A DNA stretch of 64,000 nucleotides. Origin: Gangjinia marincola (GTDB lineage: Bacteria > Bacteroidota > Bacteroidia > Flavobacteriales > Flavobacteriaceae). Below are positions 24,053 through 32,743 of this stretch, piece after piece. Numbering within the stretch: the first letter of the stretch is position 1; every line of letters begins with the position of its first letter. The stretch is from NCBI RefSeq assembly GCF_039523415.1, contig NZ_BAAAFG010000002.1, positions 248,001 to 312,000 of the forward strand. Direction: 5' to 3'. A model generated the notes under the pieces. It was given only the letters and a program-made list of their open reading frames with translations, did not search any database and had not been told where the DNA came from. A program made the position numbers and the translations under genes.

Positions 24053-24122
24053 CCTGTTAATAACTTTAAATATTAGTAGCTGCCAGAACAAATAAGGCAG
24101 TAAAAATAAGATAATTTAACTT

Positions 24123-25100
24123 ATGTCGAAGGTTAAATATTACTACGATAGTGAGACGCTCACCTATCGAAAAATACAACATAGCAAAGGAAAAAAAATA
24201 GGCGTTGCGTTTGTATCTATCGCAGCCGTTTTCTTAGCAGCTTTTCTTCTATTGGTCATATATCTTAATTTACCCCAAATTCAAACTCCTAAAGAAAAAG
24301 AATTGAGAAGAGAACTCAATAATCTCTCGCTTCAATACGAGTTATTGGGTAAAAAAATGGATGAAGCAGAATTAGTCCTTAATAACCTGGAGGATCGAGA
24401 CAATAATATTTATCGGGTATACTTTGAAGCAAATCCTATTTCTCAGGAGGAGCGAACCTCTGGTTTTGGTGGTATTAATCGGTACAGAGATTTAGAAGGT
24501 TTTGATAATTCAAAAATGATTATTGAGTCTTCTAAACGCATGGATAGACTGGTCAAGCAAATTTATGTCCAATCCAAATCACTTGATGAAATCGCGCAGC
24601 TTGCCAGCGAAAAAGAGGACTTACTTGAAGCTATTCCTGCGATACAACCTGTTCAAAACAAAGATCTAAGTAGAATGGCGTCAGGATATGGAATGCGCAT
24701 GCACCCTATTCTAAAATATCGTAGAATGCACAACGGGATGGATTTTACTGCTCCTACGGGTACACCTATTTACGCTACGGGTAATGGTGTTGTAAAACGA
24801 AATACCGCTAACAGCGGTGGTTATGGTAATCTTATTGTGATAGACCACGGTTTTGGATACGAAACATTTTATGCGCATTTGAGTAAATCTTCTGTCAAAA
24901 ACGGGCAAAAAATTACACGTGGAGAAATCATAGGATATATAGGTAACACAGGATTATCAGCGGGGCCTCACCTTCATTATGAAGTACATAAAAACGGTGT
25001 TCCTATCAACCCTGTTAATTTTTATCACGGTGATCTTACGGCGCAAGAGTACGATATCATGCTGACCAAATCAACTCAAGAAAATCAATCTCTGGATTAA
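24123..25100 (+). CDS. M23-family metallopeptidase (murein hydrolase), membrane-anchored
   Basis: A 325-residue envelope endopeptidase. A short cytoplasmic start is followed by a transmembrane segment (VAFVSIAAVFLAAFLLLVIYL), a coiled-coil region to about residue 170, and the lysostaphin-like M23 domain. Zinc ligands are visible in HNGMDF and HLHYEVH, with RMHP and a conserved Tyr-rich strand between. The arrangement resembles cell-wall hydrolases that cut peptide bonds in peptidoglycan. It overlaps the MerR gene by one base (TAATG) and starts a plus-strand operon M23-MerR-LemA-TPM-TPM. Confidence 0.9.
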   Translation: MSKVKYYYDSETLTYRKIQHSKGKKIGVAFVSIAAVFLAAFLLLVIYLNLPQIQTPKEKELRRELNNLSLQYELLGKKMDEAELVLNNLEDRDNNIYRVYFEANPISQEERTSGFGGINRYRDLEGFDNSKMIIESSKRMDRLVKQIYVQSKSLDEIAQLASEKEDLLEAIPAIQPVQNKDLSRMASGYGMRMHPILKYRRMHNGMDFTAPTGTPIYATGNGVVKRNTANSGGYGNLIVIDHGFGYETFYAHLSKSSVKNGQKITRGEIIGYIGNTGLSAGPHLHYEVHKNGVPINPVNFYHGDLTAQEYDIMLTKSTQENQSLD

Positions 25101-25429
25101 TGAATGTTAACTTGCCAAAGAAATTATATTATGGAATTGGCGAAGTCGCTAAAGCTTTTGACGTAAATACTTCATTAATTAGGTTTTGGGAAAAAGAATT
25201 TGATGTCATTCAGCCTAAAAAGAATGCCAAAGGGAATCGCAAATTCACGCCAGAGGATATCAAAAATCTTGAATTGATCTATCACCTGGTAAAAGAACGA
25301 GGATTTACCCTTGACGGTGCTAAAACGCACTTAAAAGAAAATAAGAAGAAAACCCTTACCAACTTCGAACTTATCCATAAATTAGAGGGTATAAAAAGTG
25401 AACTACTTTCACTTAAAGAAAACTTATAA
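25100..25429 (+). CDS. MerR-family transcriptional regulator
   Basis: A 109-residue protein with an N-terminal winged helix-turn-helix: YYGIGEVAKAFDVNTSLIRFWEKEFDVIQPKKNAKGNRKFT followed by the helical IKNLELIYHLVKERGFTLDGAKTHLKE. No C-terminal metal-binding cysteines are visible, so this is likely a metal-independent MerR member. Its start codon overlaps the end of the M23 gene by one base. Its target is unknown. Confidence 0.88.
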   Translation: MNVNLPKKLYYGIGEVAKAFDVNTSLIRFWEKEFDVIQPKKNAKGNRKFTPEDIKNLELIYHLVKERGFTLDGAKTHLKENKKKTLTNFELIHKLEGIKSELLSLKENL

Positions 25430-25448
25430 CCAATCAATACCTAGAATT

Positions 25449-26051
25449 ATGAAAAAATGGCTCATCCCATTATTAATCATTGGCGTAATCGCTTTTGCCA
25501 TATACAATTGGGCAGTAGGATTTAATAATCAAGCTGTGGTCTATGAAGAAGACGCAAAAACCGCTTGGTCTAATGTTGAAAGTTCATATCAACGCCGTAA
25601 TGACCTTATCGGAAACTTAGTAAAAACAGTACAAGGAGCGGCAGATTTTGAACGTGGCACCTTAAAAGACGTGATTGAAGCGCGCTCTAAAGCTACCCAG
25701 GTAAATATTGATGCCAATAACCTCACACCTGAGGCAATTGCTAATTTTCAACAAGCTCAAAGTGGCTTATCCGGTGCGTTATCAAGATTATTAGTTACTG
25801 TAGAGCGCTATCCCGATCTTAAAGCGAATCAAAATTTCTTGAACTTACAGTCACAGTTAGAAGGAACTGAAAACCGTATTAACGTAGCTAGAGACCGCTA
25901 CAATGAACAAGTGAGCCAATACGAAAAATACACCAATAAATTCCCTAATTCTGTTCTGGCGGGTTGGTTTGGTTTTGATGAAATGGCCAGATATTCTGCT
26001 GATCCAGGAAGTGAGAATGCGGTTGATGTAGACTTTGACTTTGAATCCTAA
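25449..26051 (+). CDS. LemA-family protein
   Basis: A 200-residue LemA-family protein with an N-terminal hydrophobic segment (KKWLIPLLIIGVIAFAIYNWAVG) and the conserved cytoplasmic-type helical bundle beginning AWSNVESSYQRRNDLIGNLVKTVQGAADFERGTL. The function is unknown, though LemA proteins commonly lie next to TPM-domain genes, as here. I selected the ATG at 25449 because it starts a plausible membrane segment; the upstream ATG at 25398 lies within the end of the MerR gene. It overlaps the next gene by one base. Confidence 0.92.
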   Translation: MKKWLIPLLIIGVIAFAIYNWAVGFNNQAVVYEEDAKTAWSNVESSYQRRNDLIGNLVKTVQGAADFERGTLKDVIEARSKATQVNIDANNLTPEAIANFQQAQSGLSGALSRLLVTVERYPDLKANQNFLNLQSQLEGTENRINVARDRYNEQVSQYEKYTNKFPNSVLAGWFGFDEMARYSADPGSENAVDVDFDFES

Positions 26052-26491
26052 TGGCAGACCTTGAAGCGTTTTTAACCCAAGCCGAAGAGCAAGAAATTAT
26101 TGAGGCAATAAGGCTGGCTGAAAAAAATACTTCAGGTGAAATACGTGTTCACTTAGAACACTCTCACAAAACAACACCTCTTGAGCGACGTGCTTTAGAG
26201 GTTTTTCATTTGCTTAAAATGGATAATACTGCCCTCAAAAATGGCGTGCTCATCTACGTAGCTGTGGATGATCGTGATTTTATTATTTATGGTGATAAGG
26301 GCATACACGCTAAAGTGGGACAGGGCTTTTGGGACTCTACGCGCGATACCATTCAAGACCACTTTAAAAAGGGAAAATTCAAACAAGGTCTGGTCGCAGG
26401 TGTTTTAGAGGCTGGCAAGGCATTAAGTATCTACTTCCCCTGGCAACAGGGTGATATCAATGAACTACCAGATGAAATCTCAAAAGGATAA
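26051..26491 (+). CDS. TPM-domain protein, soluble
   Basis: A 146-residue protein with a TPM domain (ELEKATSGEIRVHLE-like part visible as EKNTSGEIRVHLEHS). The domain continues through NGVLIYVAVDDRDFIIYGDKGIHAKVGQGFW. There is no signal peptide or transmembrane segment. It overlaps the LemA gene by one base and is followed directly by a second TPM protein with a secretion signal, a common set in Bacteroidota. Confidence 0.88.
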   Translation: MADLEAFLTQAEEQEIIEAIRLAEKNTSGEIRVHLEHSHKTTPLERRALEVFHLLKMDNTALKNGVLIYVAVDDRDFIIYGDKGIHAKVGQGFWDSTRDTIQDHFKKGKFKQGLVAGVLEAGKALSIYFPWQQGDINELPDEISKG

Positions 26492-27304
26492 ATGAAGGTA
26501 TTGCAACATTTTTTGATATATCTACTAGTGCTTACGGGAGTGTGTTCTTCCCTCATGGCGCAGCGTGATATCCCGCCTAAACCATCTAAACAAACCAGCG
26601 TTTATGACGATGCTAATTTATTATCTGGGGTAGAGAAAAGTCAGCTGGAGCAAAAGCTCATACGCTATGCAGATACGACTTCGACTCAAATCGTAGTGGC
26701 AACCATCAATTCATTAGACGGCGAGTATATTGGGACGTATGCCGCACACTGGGCTGCTATATGGGGCATTGGTCAGGCAAAAGAAGATAATGGGCTACTT
26801 ATCTTAGTGGCGAAAAATGATCGAAAAATCTGGATCACCACAGGGTATGGTCTAGAGGAATATATGACCGATTTACGATCTAAAGAAATCATCGACCAAA
26901 TTATCACTCCGCAGTTTAAGCAAGGCAACTTTTACGCTGGATTGGATCAAGGAACCACTGCAATTATGCAAACACTTAGCGGTACCTTTAAAGGAGTACC
27001 CGTCAAGCGGAATGCTTCTGGCGATGGATTTCCATTTCAGATCGTGTTATTCATCATCTTTATAATTGTCCTTTTTGCACTAAGTAAAAATCGAAGAGGC
27101 GGAGGACGCAACGGCGGTCGCCGAAGTACTACCGCAACAAATATCCTAGAAGCCATTATCCTGAGCAATATGGGTCGGGGCGGATTTGGAGGCGGAAGTA
27201 GCTGGGGTGGATCATCAGGCGGCGGAAGCTTTGGAGGCGGTGGATTTGGAGGAGGCTTCGGTGGGGGCGGATTTGGAGGTGGTGGTGCCGGCGGGAGTTG
27301 GTGA
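26492..27304 (+). CDS. TPM-domain membrane protein with glycine-rich C-terminus
   Basis: A 270-residue protein with a signal peptide (ending in SLMAQ), a TPM domain containing VYDDANLLSGVEKSQLEQKL and STQIVVATINSLDGEYI, a transmembrane segment (FQIVLFIIFIIVLFAL), and a Gly/Ser-rich low-complexity tail (residues about 225-270, repeated FGGGGFGGG). The last part is typical of YgcG-type proteins. TPM domains have been linked to photosystem II repair in plants; the bacterial role is unclear. The start codon follows the preceding stop directly. Confidence 0.9.
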   Translation: MKVLQHFLIYLLVLTGVCSSLMAQRDIPPKPSKQTSVYDDANLLSGVEKSQLEQKLIRYADTTSTQIVVATINSLDGEYIGTYAAHWAAIWGIGQAKEDNGLLILVAKNDRKIWITTGYGLEEYMTDLRSKEIIDQIITPQFKQGNFYAGLDQGTTAIMQTLSGTFKGVPVKRNASGDGFPFQIVLFIIFIIVLFALSKNRRGGGRNGGRRSTTATNILEAIILSNMGRGGFGGGSSWGGSSGGGSFGGGGFGGGFGGGGFGGGGAGGSW

Positions 27305-27471
27305 CCAGAGAACCGCATTTACAGTCGTAAATGTGTATGAATCGGTCATGCCGCCTAAAGGCGGTATCTTATTATCGAAATCAGATTTAATTATTTTAAT
27401 GATATTTTGAATTTTAGCACATAGCTATCAGTCTACATTAGTTAGTAAGCAATTCATCCTACAAGACATAA

Positions 27472-27819
27472 ATGAAACCCTACACTTTTTTATTAAGAGA
27501 TAAGCCAAAATTAGCATTTAACATTGGCTCAAACGAATTTGAGGTTATTGACTTGGCTGATCAAAAAAATAGTGGCCAATATTTGTTTTCTCATCTCAAA
27601 AATGTAGTTTATAAAAAAGAAAGTACCGTCTATCTGGTTTCAGCCTTAAGTTATATTTTTGATTTTTTATCCGGCACGGGCGCAAGTGGTACATTTAAAG
27701 ATAAAGCTAGATTGGAAATAGCTTTAAAAAACAAAACGCTTCATATTTGGTTAATCGATGCAGATAAAAGCAAAGCCCAAACCTTATGTCAAATGTTAAA
27801 TAACAGAAAGCAAATGTAG
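27472..27819 (+). CDS. Conserved-looking small protein of unknown function
   Basis: I do not recognise this 115-residue protein. It has no signal peptide; FLSGTGASGTFKDKARLEIALKNKTLHIWLIDADKSKAQ suggests alternating beta and alpha elements, perhaps a PH-like or profilin-like fold. It stands alone between the TPM gene and der, with about 167 bp upstream and a palindrome downstream. Confidence 0.6.
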   Translation: MKPYTFLLRDKPKLAFNIGSNEFEVIDLADQKNSGQYLFSHLKNVVYKKESTVYLVSALSYIFDFLSGTGASGTFKDKARLEIALKNKTLHIWLIDADKSKAQTLCQMLNNRKQM

Positions 27820-27834
27820 TCGCTTAAAATATTC

Positions 27835-27850
27835 TTCCGCGTGAGCGGAA
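27835..27850. repeat. TTCCGC-N4-GCGGAA palindrome after the 27472-27819 gene
   Basis: TTCCGC-GTGA-GCGGAA, the same palindrome type as 4406-4423. It lies 15 bases after a stop codon but is not followed by a T-run, so it is a repeat rather than a classical terminator. Confidence 0.5.
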
Positions 27851-27909
27851 AATGGAAATCGTCTTCTAATAAAATAAAATCACGTCTTATGGTGAAAGAT
27901 TCCTTTGTT

Positions 27910-28068
27910 TCAAACGGAATCAAAAAAAAAGAAAAAAGAGCTTCTACCGGCGTCTCCTTTTGATCCTAGAGTGTTGAACTTATAACTCAGGCTAACCATT
28001 GCATATTGGTACATTACTGTACTGAGGTAGTCTTGTATAATAGTATTATCGATATTACTAAGTAGTTG
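27910..28068 (-). pseudogene. Possible C-terminal remnant of an outer-membrane beta-barrel (TonB-receptor-like) protein
   Basis: The minus strand reads an open stretch of about 52 codons between stops, ending with a beta-barrel-like segment YQYAMVSLSYKFNTLGSKGD followed by a Ser/Phe run. MVSLSYKFN resembles the last strand of TonB-dependent receptors. No start codon in context and nothing upstream continues it, as der begins there. I read it as a truncated gene end. Confidence 0.35.
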
Positions 28069-28081
28069 TCAAAAGCGGACT

Positions 28082-29383
28082 TTACTTTTTACGCATATAT
28101 ACCGATATCGGTACCCCTGTAAAGTCAAATTCTTCCCGAAGCTTATTTTCTAAAAATCGCTTATAAGGATCTTTTACGTACTGCGGAAGATTACAAAAGA
28201 ACGCAAACTGAGGTTGCGGAGTGGGCAGCTGAGTAATGAATTTTATCTTAACGTACTTTGCTTTATAAGCTGGTGGTGGATAACGGTCTATGATTGGCAG
28301 TAACACCTCATTAAGTTCACTGGTCTTGATGCGTTTACTTCTGTTTTGATAAACCTCAACCGCTGTTTCAATCGCTTTGTAAATACGTTGTTTATTCAGC
28401 ACCGAAATAAAGATAATCGGCACATCTGTAAAAGGTTCCATCTGCCTGCGAATAGTTTCTTCGTATTCCTTCATGGTTTGGGTTTCTTTTTCTACCAGAT
28501 CCCATTTGTTGACTAAAATCACGATCCCTTTTCGGTTACGTTCTGCCAGCCAAAAGATATTTTGAACTTGACCATCAAAGCCCCGTGTGGCATCCAACAT
28601 TACGATACACACATCACAATGTTCAATAGCCCGAACACTTCGCATCACCGAATAGAATTCAATGTCTTCTTTGACTTTAGTTTTTCTGCGTATTCCTGCG
28701 GTATCAACTAAATTGAATTCAAAACCAAAACGGTTATAGCGCGTATCAATGGAATCTCGTGTAGTCCCGGCAACATCAGTCACAATGTATCTATCTTTCC
28801 CAATAAGCGCATTGATGAAAGAAGATTTACCGGCATTTGGACGACCGACTACCGCAAAACGGGGGAGTTCATCTTCTTCTTTTTCCTCCTCATTTGGTAA
28901 TTTTTCCACTAGCGCATCCAAGAGCTCTCCTGTTCCGCTGCCGTTTATACTAGAAAGGGTATAGTATTCTCCAAGACCTAGTGCATAAAATTCTGTGGCA
29001 TCTGCCACTCTTGTAGCGCTATCTACTTTATTCACCACCAAAAATACAGGTTTATCTGATCGTCGTAGGAGGTTGGCCACATCTTCATCCATGCCCGTAA
29101 TTCCTGACTCTACATCGACCATAAAAAGGATTACATCTGATTCTTCAATAGCAAGCACAACCTGTTTGTCAATTTCGTCTTGAAAGACATCATCGCTCCC
29201 TTTAACATACCCCCCGGTATCAATCACCGTAAATTCTTTACCATTCCAATCTGTTTTACCATAGTGACGATCGCGCGTAACTCCGCTGGTGGCATCTACA
29301 ATAGCTTCTCTACGCTGGATTAATCGGTTAAAAAGAGTGGATTTCCCTACATTCGGGCGTCCAACAATAGCAACAATACTCAT
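28082..29383 (-). CDS. der: Ribosome biogenesis GTPase Der (EngA)
   Basis: A 433-residue protein with two GTPase domains in tandem and a C-terminal KH-like domain, acting in 50S ribosome assembly. The first P-loop is GRPNVGKST (residues 8-16) with DTGG and NKVD (about 118-121); the second is GRPNAGKSS (about 180-188) with DTAG and NKWD. The C-terminus contains PTPQPQFAFFCN, typical of the family. Flanked upstream by its own predicted promoter and 117 bp from era. Confidence 0.97.
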   Translation of the reverse strand: MSIVAIVGRPNVGKSTLFNRLIQRREAIVDATSGVTRDRHYGKTDWNGKEFTVIDTGGYVKGSDDVFQDEIDKQVVLAIEESDVILFMVDVESGITGMDEDVANLLRRSDKPVFLVVNKVDSATRVADATEFYALGLGEYYTLSSINGSGTGELLDALVEKLPNEEEKEEDELPRFAVVGRPNAGKSSFINALIGKDRYIVTDVAGTTRDSIDTRYNRFGFEFNLVDTAGIRRKTKVKEDIEFYSVMRSVRAIEHCDVCIVMLDATRGFDGQVQNIFWLAERNRKGIVILVNKWDLVEKETQTMKEYEETIRRQMEPFTDVPIIFISVLNKQRIYKAIETAVEVYQNRSKRIKTSELNEVLLPIIDRYPPPAYKAKYVKIKFITQLPTPQPQFAFFCNLPQYVKDPYKRFLENKLREEFDFTGVPISVYMRKK

Positions 29384-29400
29384 AATAAAAAAATTGAGTA

Positions 29401-29408
29401 CAAAGGTA
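29401..29408 (-). promoter_or_regulatory. Candidate -7 element of the der promoter
   Basis: TACCTTTG on the minus strand, 17 bases before the der start codon. A TTG lies 15 bases further upstream (29424-29426), shorter than the usual spacing of about 19. Confidence 0.45.
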
Positions 29409-29499
29409 GCGTTTATCTAAGAGCAAAGACCGCTTCGCTTTTAGAATTTAGAGATTAGACGCCTATAGAACGAAATCTAAATTAAAGCTATGATTTCTA

Positions 29500-30384
29500 T
29501 CATTTTTGATTGTACCCAAACCGTTTAAGTTGACGCAGATTAGAACGCCAGTTTTTATTGACTTTGACTACAGTTTCCAGATGGATTTGTTTGCCAAAAA
29601 ACTTTTCGAGGTCTTTTCTGGCTTCAATGCCTACACGTTTTAAGGCAGCTCCTTTATGACCAATAATGATCCCCTTTTGAGATTCGCGTTCTACCATAAT
29701 GATACTCCTAATGCGAATGATTTGTTCTTCTTCAAAGAATTCTTCGGTATCTACCTCAACTGAATAGGGGATTTCTTTTTTGTAATACAATAAGATTTTT
29801 TCTCTAATAATCTCATTCACAAAAAACCGTTCGGGTTTATCGGTTAGTGTATCTTTAGGATAAAATGGTGGAGACACTGGTAAAAGTTCCAAAATACGAT
29901 CAAATACTTCGCGAACACCAAAATTCTCTAGTGCAGAAATCGGGATAATTTCGGCAGTCGGTAGTTTTTCTTTCCAATGTGCCATGTGCTCTTCCACTTG
30001 TTGCTGATTGGCTTTATCAATCTTATTAAGCAAGAGCAGCACAGGGATTTCGGCATGTTTAATCCGTTTAAAAAAAGCCTCGTCTTTTAATTCCTTTTCG
30101 CCTACCTCAACCAAATACAGTAATACATCTGCATCTTCAAAAGCAGACTTCACAAAGTCCATCATCGAAGAGTGAAGGTCATGCGCGGGTTTTATTATTC
30201 CTGGTGTATCGCTTAAAATCACTTGAAAATCTTCACCGTTTACGATTCCCAAAATACGATGCCGAGTGGTCTGTGCTTTAGAAGTAATAATTGATAATCG
30301 TTCACCAACAAAGGCATTCATCAACGTGCTTTTACCTACATTGGGATTACCAATAATATTTACAAAACCTGCTTTATGTGTCAT
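29500..30384 (-). CDS. era: GTPase Era
   Basis: A 294-residue GTPase needed for 16S rRNA maturation and 30S assembly. GNPNVGKST is at residues 12-20, followed by SDTPG and NKID. The C-terminal KH domain has the GHKGAALKRVGIEAR motif, binding the 3' end of 16S rRNA. A strong -7 promoter element sits only 4 bases before the ATG, pointing to a leaderless transcript. Confidence 0.97.
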   Translation of the reverse strand: MTHKAGFVNIIGNPNVGKSTLMNAFVGERLSIITSKAQTTRHRILGIVNGEDFQVILSDTPGIIKPAHDLHSSMMDFVKSAFEDADVLLYLVEVGEKELKDEAFFKRIKHAEIPVLLLLNKIDKANQQQVEEHMAHWKEKLPTAEIIPISALENFGVREVFDRILELLPVSPPFYPKDTLTDKPERFFVNEIIREKILLYYKKEIPYSVEVDTEEFFEEEQIIRIRSIIMVERESQKGIIIGHKGAALKRVGIEARKDLEKFFGKQIHLETVVKVNKNWRSNLRQLKRFGYNQK

Positions 30385-30388
30385 AAAT

Positions 30389-30396
30389 CAAAGGTA
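30389..30396 (-). promoter_or_regulatory. Candidate -7 element of the era promoter, close to the start codon
   Basis: TACCTTTG on the minus strand, with its last base 5 nt from the ATG. Bacteroidota -7 elements usually lie about 5-7 nt before the start point, so the transcript would begin almost at the ATG. No TTG at the expected upstream distance. Confidence 0.45.
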
Positions 30397-30449
30397 CGCA
30401 TCGAAAAATAAAAAGACCGTTCACTATATTAATTTAGCTTTCTTTAACA

Positions 30450-30457
30450 TATATTTG
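30450..30457 (+). promoter_or_regulatory. Candidate -7 element for the Bor-like lipoprotein gene
   Basis: TATATTTG on the plus strand, 27 bases before the lipoprotein ATG. It fits the TAnnTTTG consensus, but no clear TTG lies at the right distance. Confidence 0.4.
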
Positions 30458-30484
30458 ACTATTATAAATCATAATTTAATCAAC

Positions 30485-30775
30485 ATGAACAAATTGAAAA
30501 ATTTTACTTTAGTTATTGCAATGGCAGCTCTTTTGGTGTCTTGTTTTTCTCAAATGCACATTGTAGGACAAGGTGCTCAAGGTAGTAATGAAGTTACTAA
30601 ATGGAACCATTACGTAATTGCTGGATTAGCGCCCGTAGGTGTTAGTGACCCAGCTGCTATGGCAAATGGTGCAAAAGACTACACTGTTCACACGCGTCAT
30701 AGTTTCATTAATGGTTTAGTTGCTGCTATTACTTTCAATATCTATACGCCAACGACAACTACTGTAAAGTACTAA
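30485..30775 (+). CDS. Bor/Iss-family outer-membrane lipoprotein
   Basis: A 96-residue lipoprotein with a lipobox LLVSC (Cys20). The rest resembles lambda Bor and Iss: a central WNHYVIAGLAPVG and the C-terminal SFINGLVAAITFNIYTPTTTTV matches the family's FVNGLLGFITLGIYTP closely. Bor in phage-carrying E. coli raises serum resistance; in Flavobacteriia these proteins are chromosomal and their role is not known. The start codon ATG at 30485 directly precedes the signal peptide. The stop overlaps the next start (TAATG). Confidence 0.88.
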   Translation: MNKLKNFTLVIAMAALLVSCFSQMHIVGQGAQGSNEVTKWNHYVIAGLAPVGVSDPAAMANGAKDYTVHTRHSFINGLVAAITFNIYTPTTTTVKY

Positions 30776-30984
30776 TGAGAGTCTTAAAACAAATACTTTT
30801 TTTATTTCTTTTGATTTTAATCATTAGAGCTTCGTATTATGTAATCAACTTATTTTTGTTAAAGGTTGATAATCTAAATGAGTACGGAGCAGGATTTTTA
30901 GCAGGAAATATTGCAATGCTTCTGTTGCTCTGCCTGCTAGCATTTCTTTTAGGAAAGAATATTTGGTTTAAAAGAAAGTCTTAG
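30775..30984 (+). CDS. Small membrane protein of unknown function
   Basis: A 69-residue protein with two predicted transmembrane segments (IRASYYVINLFLL region and NIAMLLLLCLLAFLLG). Its start overlaps the Bor-like gene by one base, so the two are co-translated. A good intrinsic terminator follows at 30987-31016. Confidence 0.7.
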   Translation: MRVLKQILFLFLLILIIRASYYVINLFLLKVDNLNEYGAGFLAGNIAMLLLLCLLAFLLGKNIWFKRKS

Positions 30985-30986
30985 AC

Positions 30987-31016
30987 AAAAACATCCGCTG
31001 ATCGGCGGATGTTTTT
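30987..31016 (+). terminator. Intrinsic terminator after the Bor-like lipoprotein operon
   Basis: AAAACATCCGC-TGATCG-GCGGATGTTTTT: an eight-base GC-containing stem with A/T-rich flanks that could act in both directions. It begins two bases after the stop codon of the small membrane protein gene. Confidence 0.85.
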
Positions 31017-31166
31017 ATTTATACTGTACCATATAACAATTCATTGATTGCCGCGGTATTAATTCTGCTGAGTTTAAAGCTTCTTCCCGGTTATCTCATA
31101 TATCGTCTCCAGGACGTTCTCAACTTACATTTTTAGTTTGGACACATATACTTCTAAGTATTATAT

Positions 31167-31262
31167 CTAGATTTCATATTTATCGATACCCTTGATGTGG
31201 CCTTTCCCTATTTCTCCTTGCTCTTCATTTTCGGCTTGACCTATAGTGCAGATAATATCACC
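31167..31262 (-). pseudogene. Short open remnant of unknown origin
   Basis: On the minus strand 31 codons without a stop end in TAG at 31167 and read with a glycine/glutamate-rich composition (GQAENEEQGEIGKGHIKG). The stretch upstream is interrupted by stops. It looks like the last part of a decayed gene, but I cannot identify it. Confidence 0.25.
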
Positions 31263-31303
31263 TCAAAAGCGACAAATATGCACTTGCAGCGCCTAATTCA
31301 GCC

Positions 31304-31323
31304 TATGGGATTTAAATCCCATA
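31304..31323. repeat. 20-bp perfect palindrome TATGGGATTTAAATCCCATA
   Basis: A perfect 20-base palindrome in the decayed region upstream of the ThuA pseudogene. It could be a dimeric regulator site, but there is no intact gene immediately downstream. Confidence 0.6.
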
Positions 31324-31380
31324 TGAAGCAGTAAATACCATCGATTTAATTGGTTTTTTAAGAATATTTAGCGTTAATAG

Positions 31381-32476
31381 TATTATCCTAGAACAGCGGG
31401 TAATCTTGAATCAGGAACTGTGAATAGTGTTCAGGCCACAGCCAATACTTCCATAGGAAATCCACCTAGTGATATCAATCAGGATTGGTTGGCACTACTT
31501 TTACCTACACAAGCGAATGATGATCTATCTATTTTGATTTATCACGAAACCAATGGATTTAGACATAGTTCTATAAACGTTGGAATAGATATGATTAATG
31601 AATTTGGAGATGATCTGGGGTGGACCGTATCTGATAGCCAAAATAGTAGTGTATTTAATTCGGTCAATCTAAAAAATACAGATGTAGTAGTCTGGTTAAA
31701 TACTTCAGGAAATGATTTACGTACCGGCGCAGAGCAGGATGCATTTGAAAACTTTATCCAAAATGGAGGTGGCTTTGTAGGCGTTCATCCTATAACAGAT
31801 ACTTACCGTGATACTAGTTGTCCTTCGTATAATAATTTGGTGGGAGAAATTGCACAAACTTCTACCAATCATACCTCAAATAATTTTAATGCTACAATGA
31901 CTGTATTGACCTCACGTCATACGGTAGATCATTTAGTAGATACTTGGAATGAAATGAAGAGTATTATTACTGGGAACTCAATCGAGGATATTTATTTGAT
32001 GGTAACATTAATTTGCTAGAAGTTGAATCAACCGGCGATAACAGTCAAGATGCCCCACGACCTATCACATGGTATAAAGAGTATGATGGCGGTAGATCTT
32101 TCTATACCGCTTTAGGTCATAATAGTGTGGATTATCAAAGTGACATCAATAATAGGACTATGATGCTTGAGGCTATTCTATAGGCAGCTGGAGACAATAC
32201 ACTTGGAGTAAAAACCAGTAATATTGATGCCCAGATGGCATTGAACATATTTCCAAACCCAGCTATTGAAACCTTTCCTATTCACGAAAGTGAACTCATG
32301 ATGGGCCAAGAATATGTGATAGAACTAATTACTGTTCAAGGTTCACCAATATTAAAACTTTTGCAAGTACTACAGAAAACATTATTGATGTTAGTCAACT
32401 TAAGCCCGGTGTGTATGCTGTAATTCTTATCGGAAGTAATCATGGGGTAAAAAAGCAGTTACTCATTGTGAAATAA
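31381..32476 (+). pseudogene. ThuA-domain protein with type IX sorting domain, broken by two frameshifts and a stop
   Basis: A ThuA-like (trehalose utilisation, glutamine-amidotransferase-like fold) domain is readable from ILIYHETNGFRHSS to FIQNGGGFVGVHP in one frame. The frame changes near 31997, continues with DGNINLLEVEST ... WYKEYDGGRSFYTALGHNS, then meets an in-frame TAG at 32182. After that it reads IDAQMALNIFPNPA, changes frame near 32350 and ends QLKPGVYAVIL ... KKQLLIVK, which is a type IX C-terminal sorting domain. No signal peptide is left and the frame has a stop just before 31381. ThuA domains with a secretion tail are typical of Bacteroidota polysaccharide utilisation. Confidence 0.75.
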
Positions 32477-32502
32477 ATCTTTAAATTAATATTTATTAAA
32501 AT

Positions 32503-32530
32503 GCTTCAGCTCAACCTGAAGCGTTTTTTT
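32503..32530 (+). terminator. Intrinsic terminator behind the ThuA pseudogene
   Basis: GCTTCAG-CTCAAC-CTGAAGC stem followed by a run of seven T, 26 bases after the last readable stop codon. It shows that the gene was once expressed on the plus strand. Confidence 0.85.
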
Positions 32531-32743
32531 GTACTGATACTCAGCATTATCAAATACTTCATCTTTTTCTAAACCCATTTTTTAATTAGATGCATATCAA
32601 ATACTAGTCTATAGACTAAAAGTAGGTTATCGTATGAAAAAATATGAATAAAGCGTAGAACTACTATAATCCATATATAACGCTAAAATGATACTGTTAT
32701 ATAAATACTAACATTTAGTACATTTACCACTAAATGATCACAC

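Noticed and set aside
27186..27410. Plus-strand ORF overlapping the end of the TPM gene
   Set aside because: It is an out-of-frame reading of the glycine-rich tail; the sequence is low-complexity and there is no independent start context.
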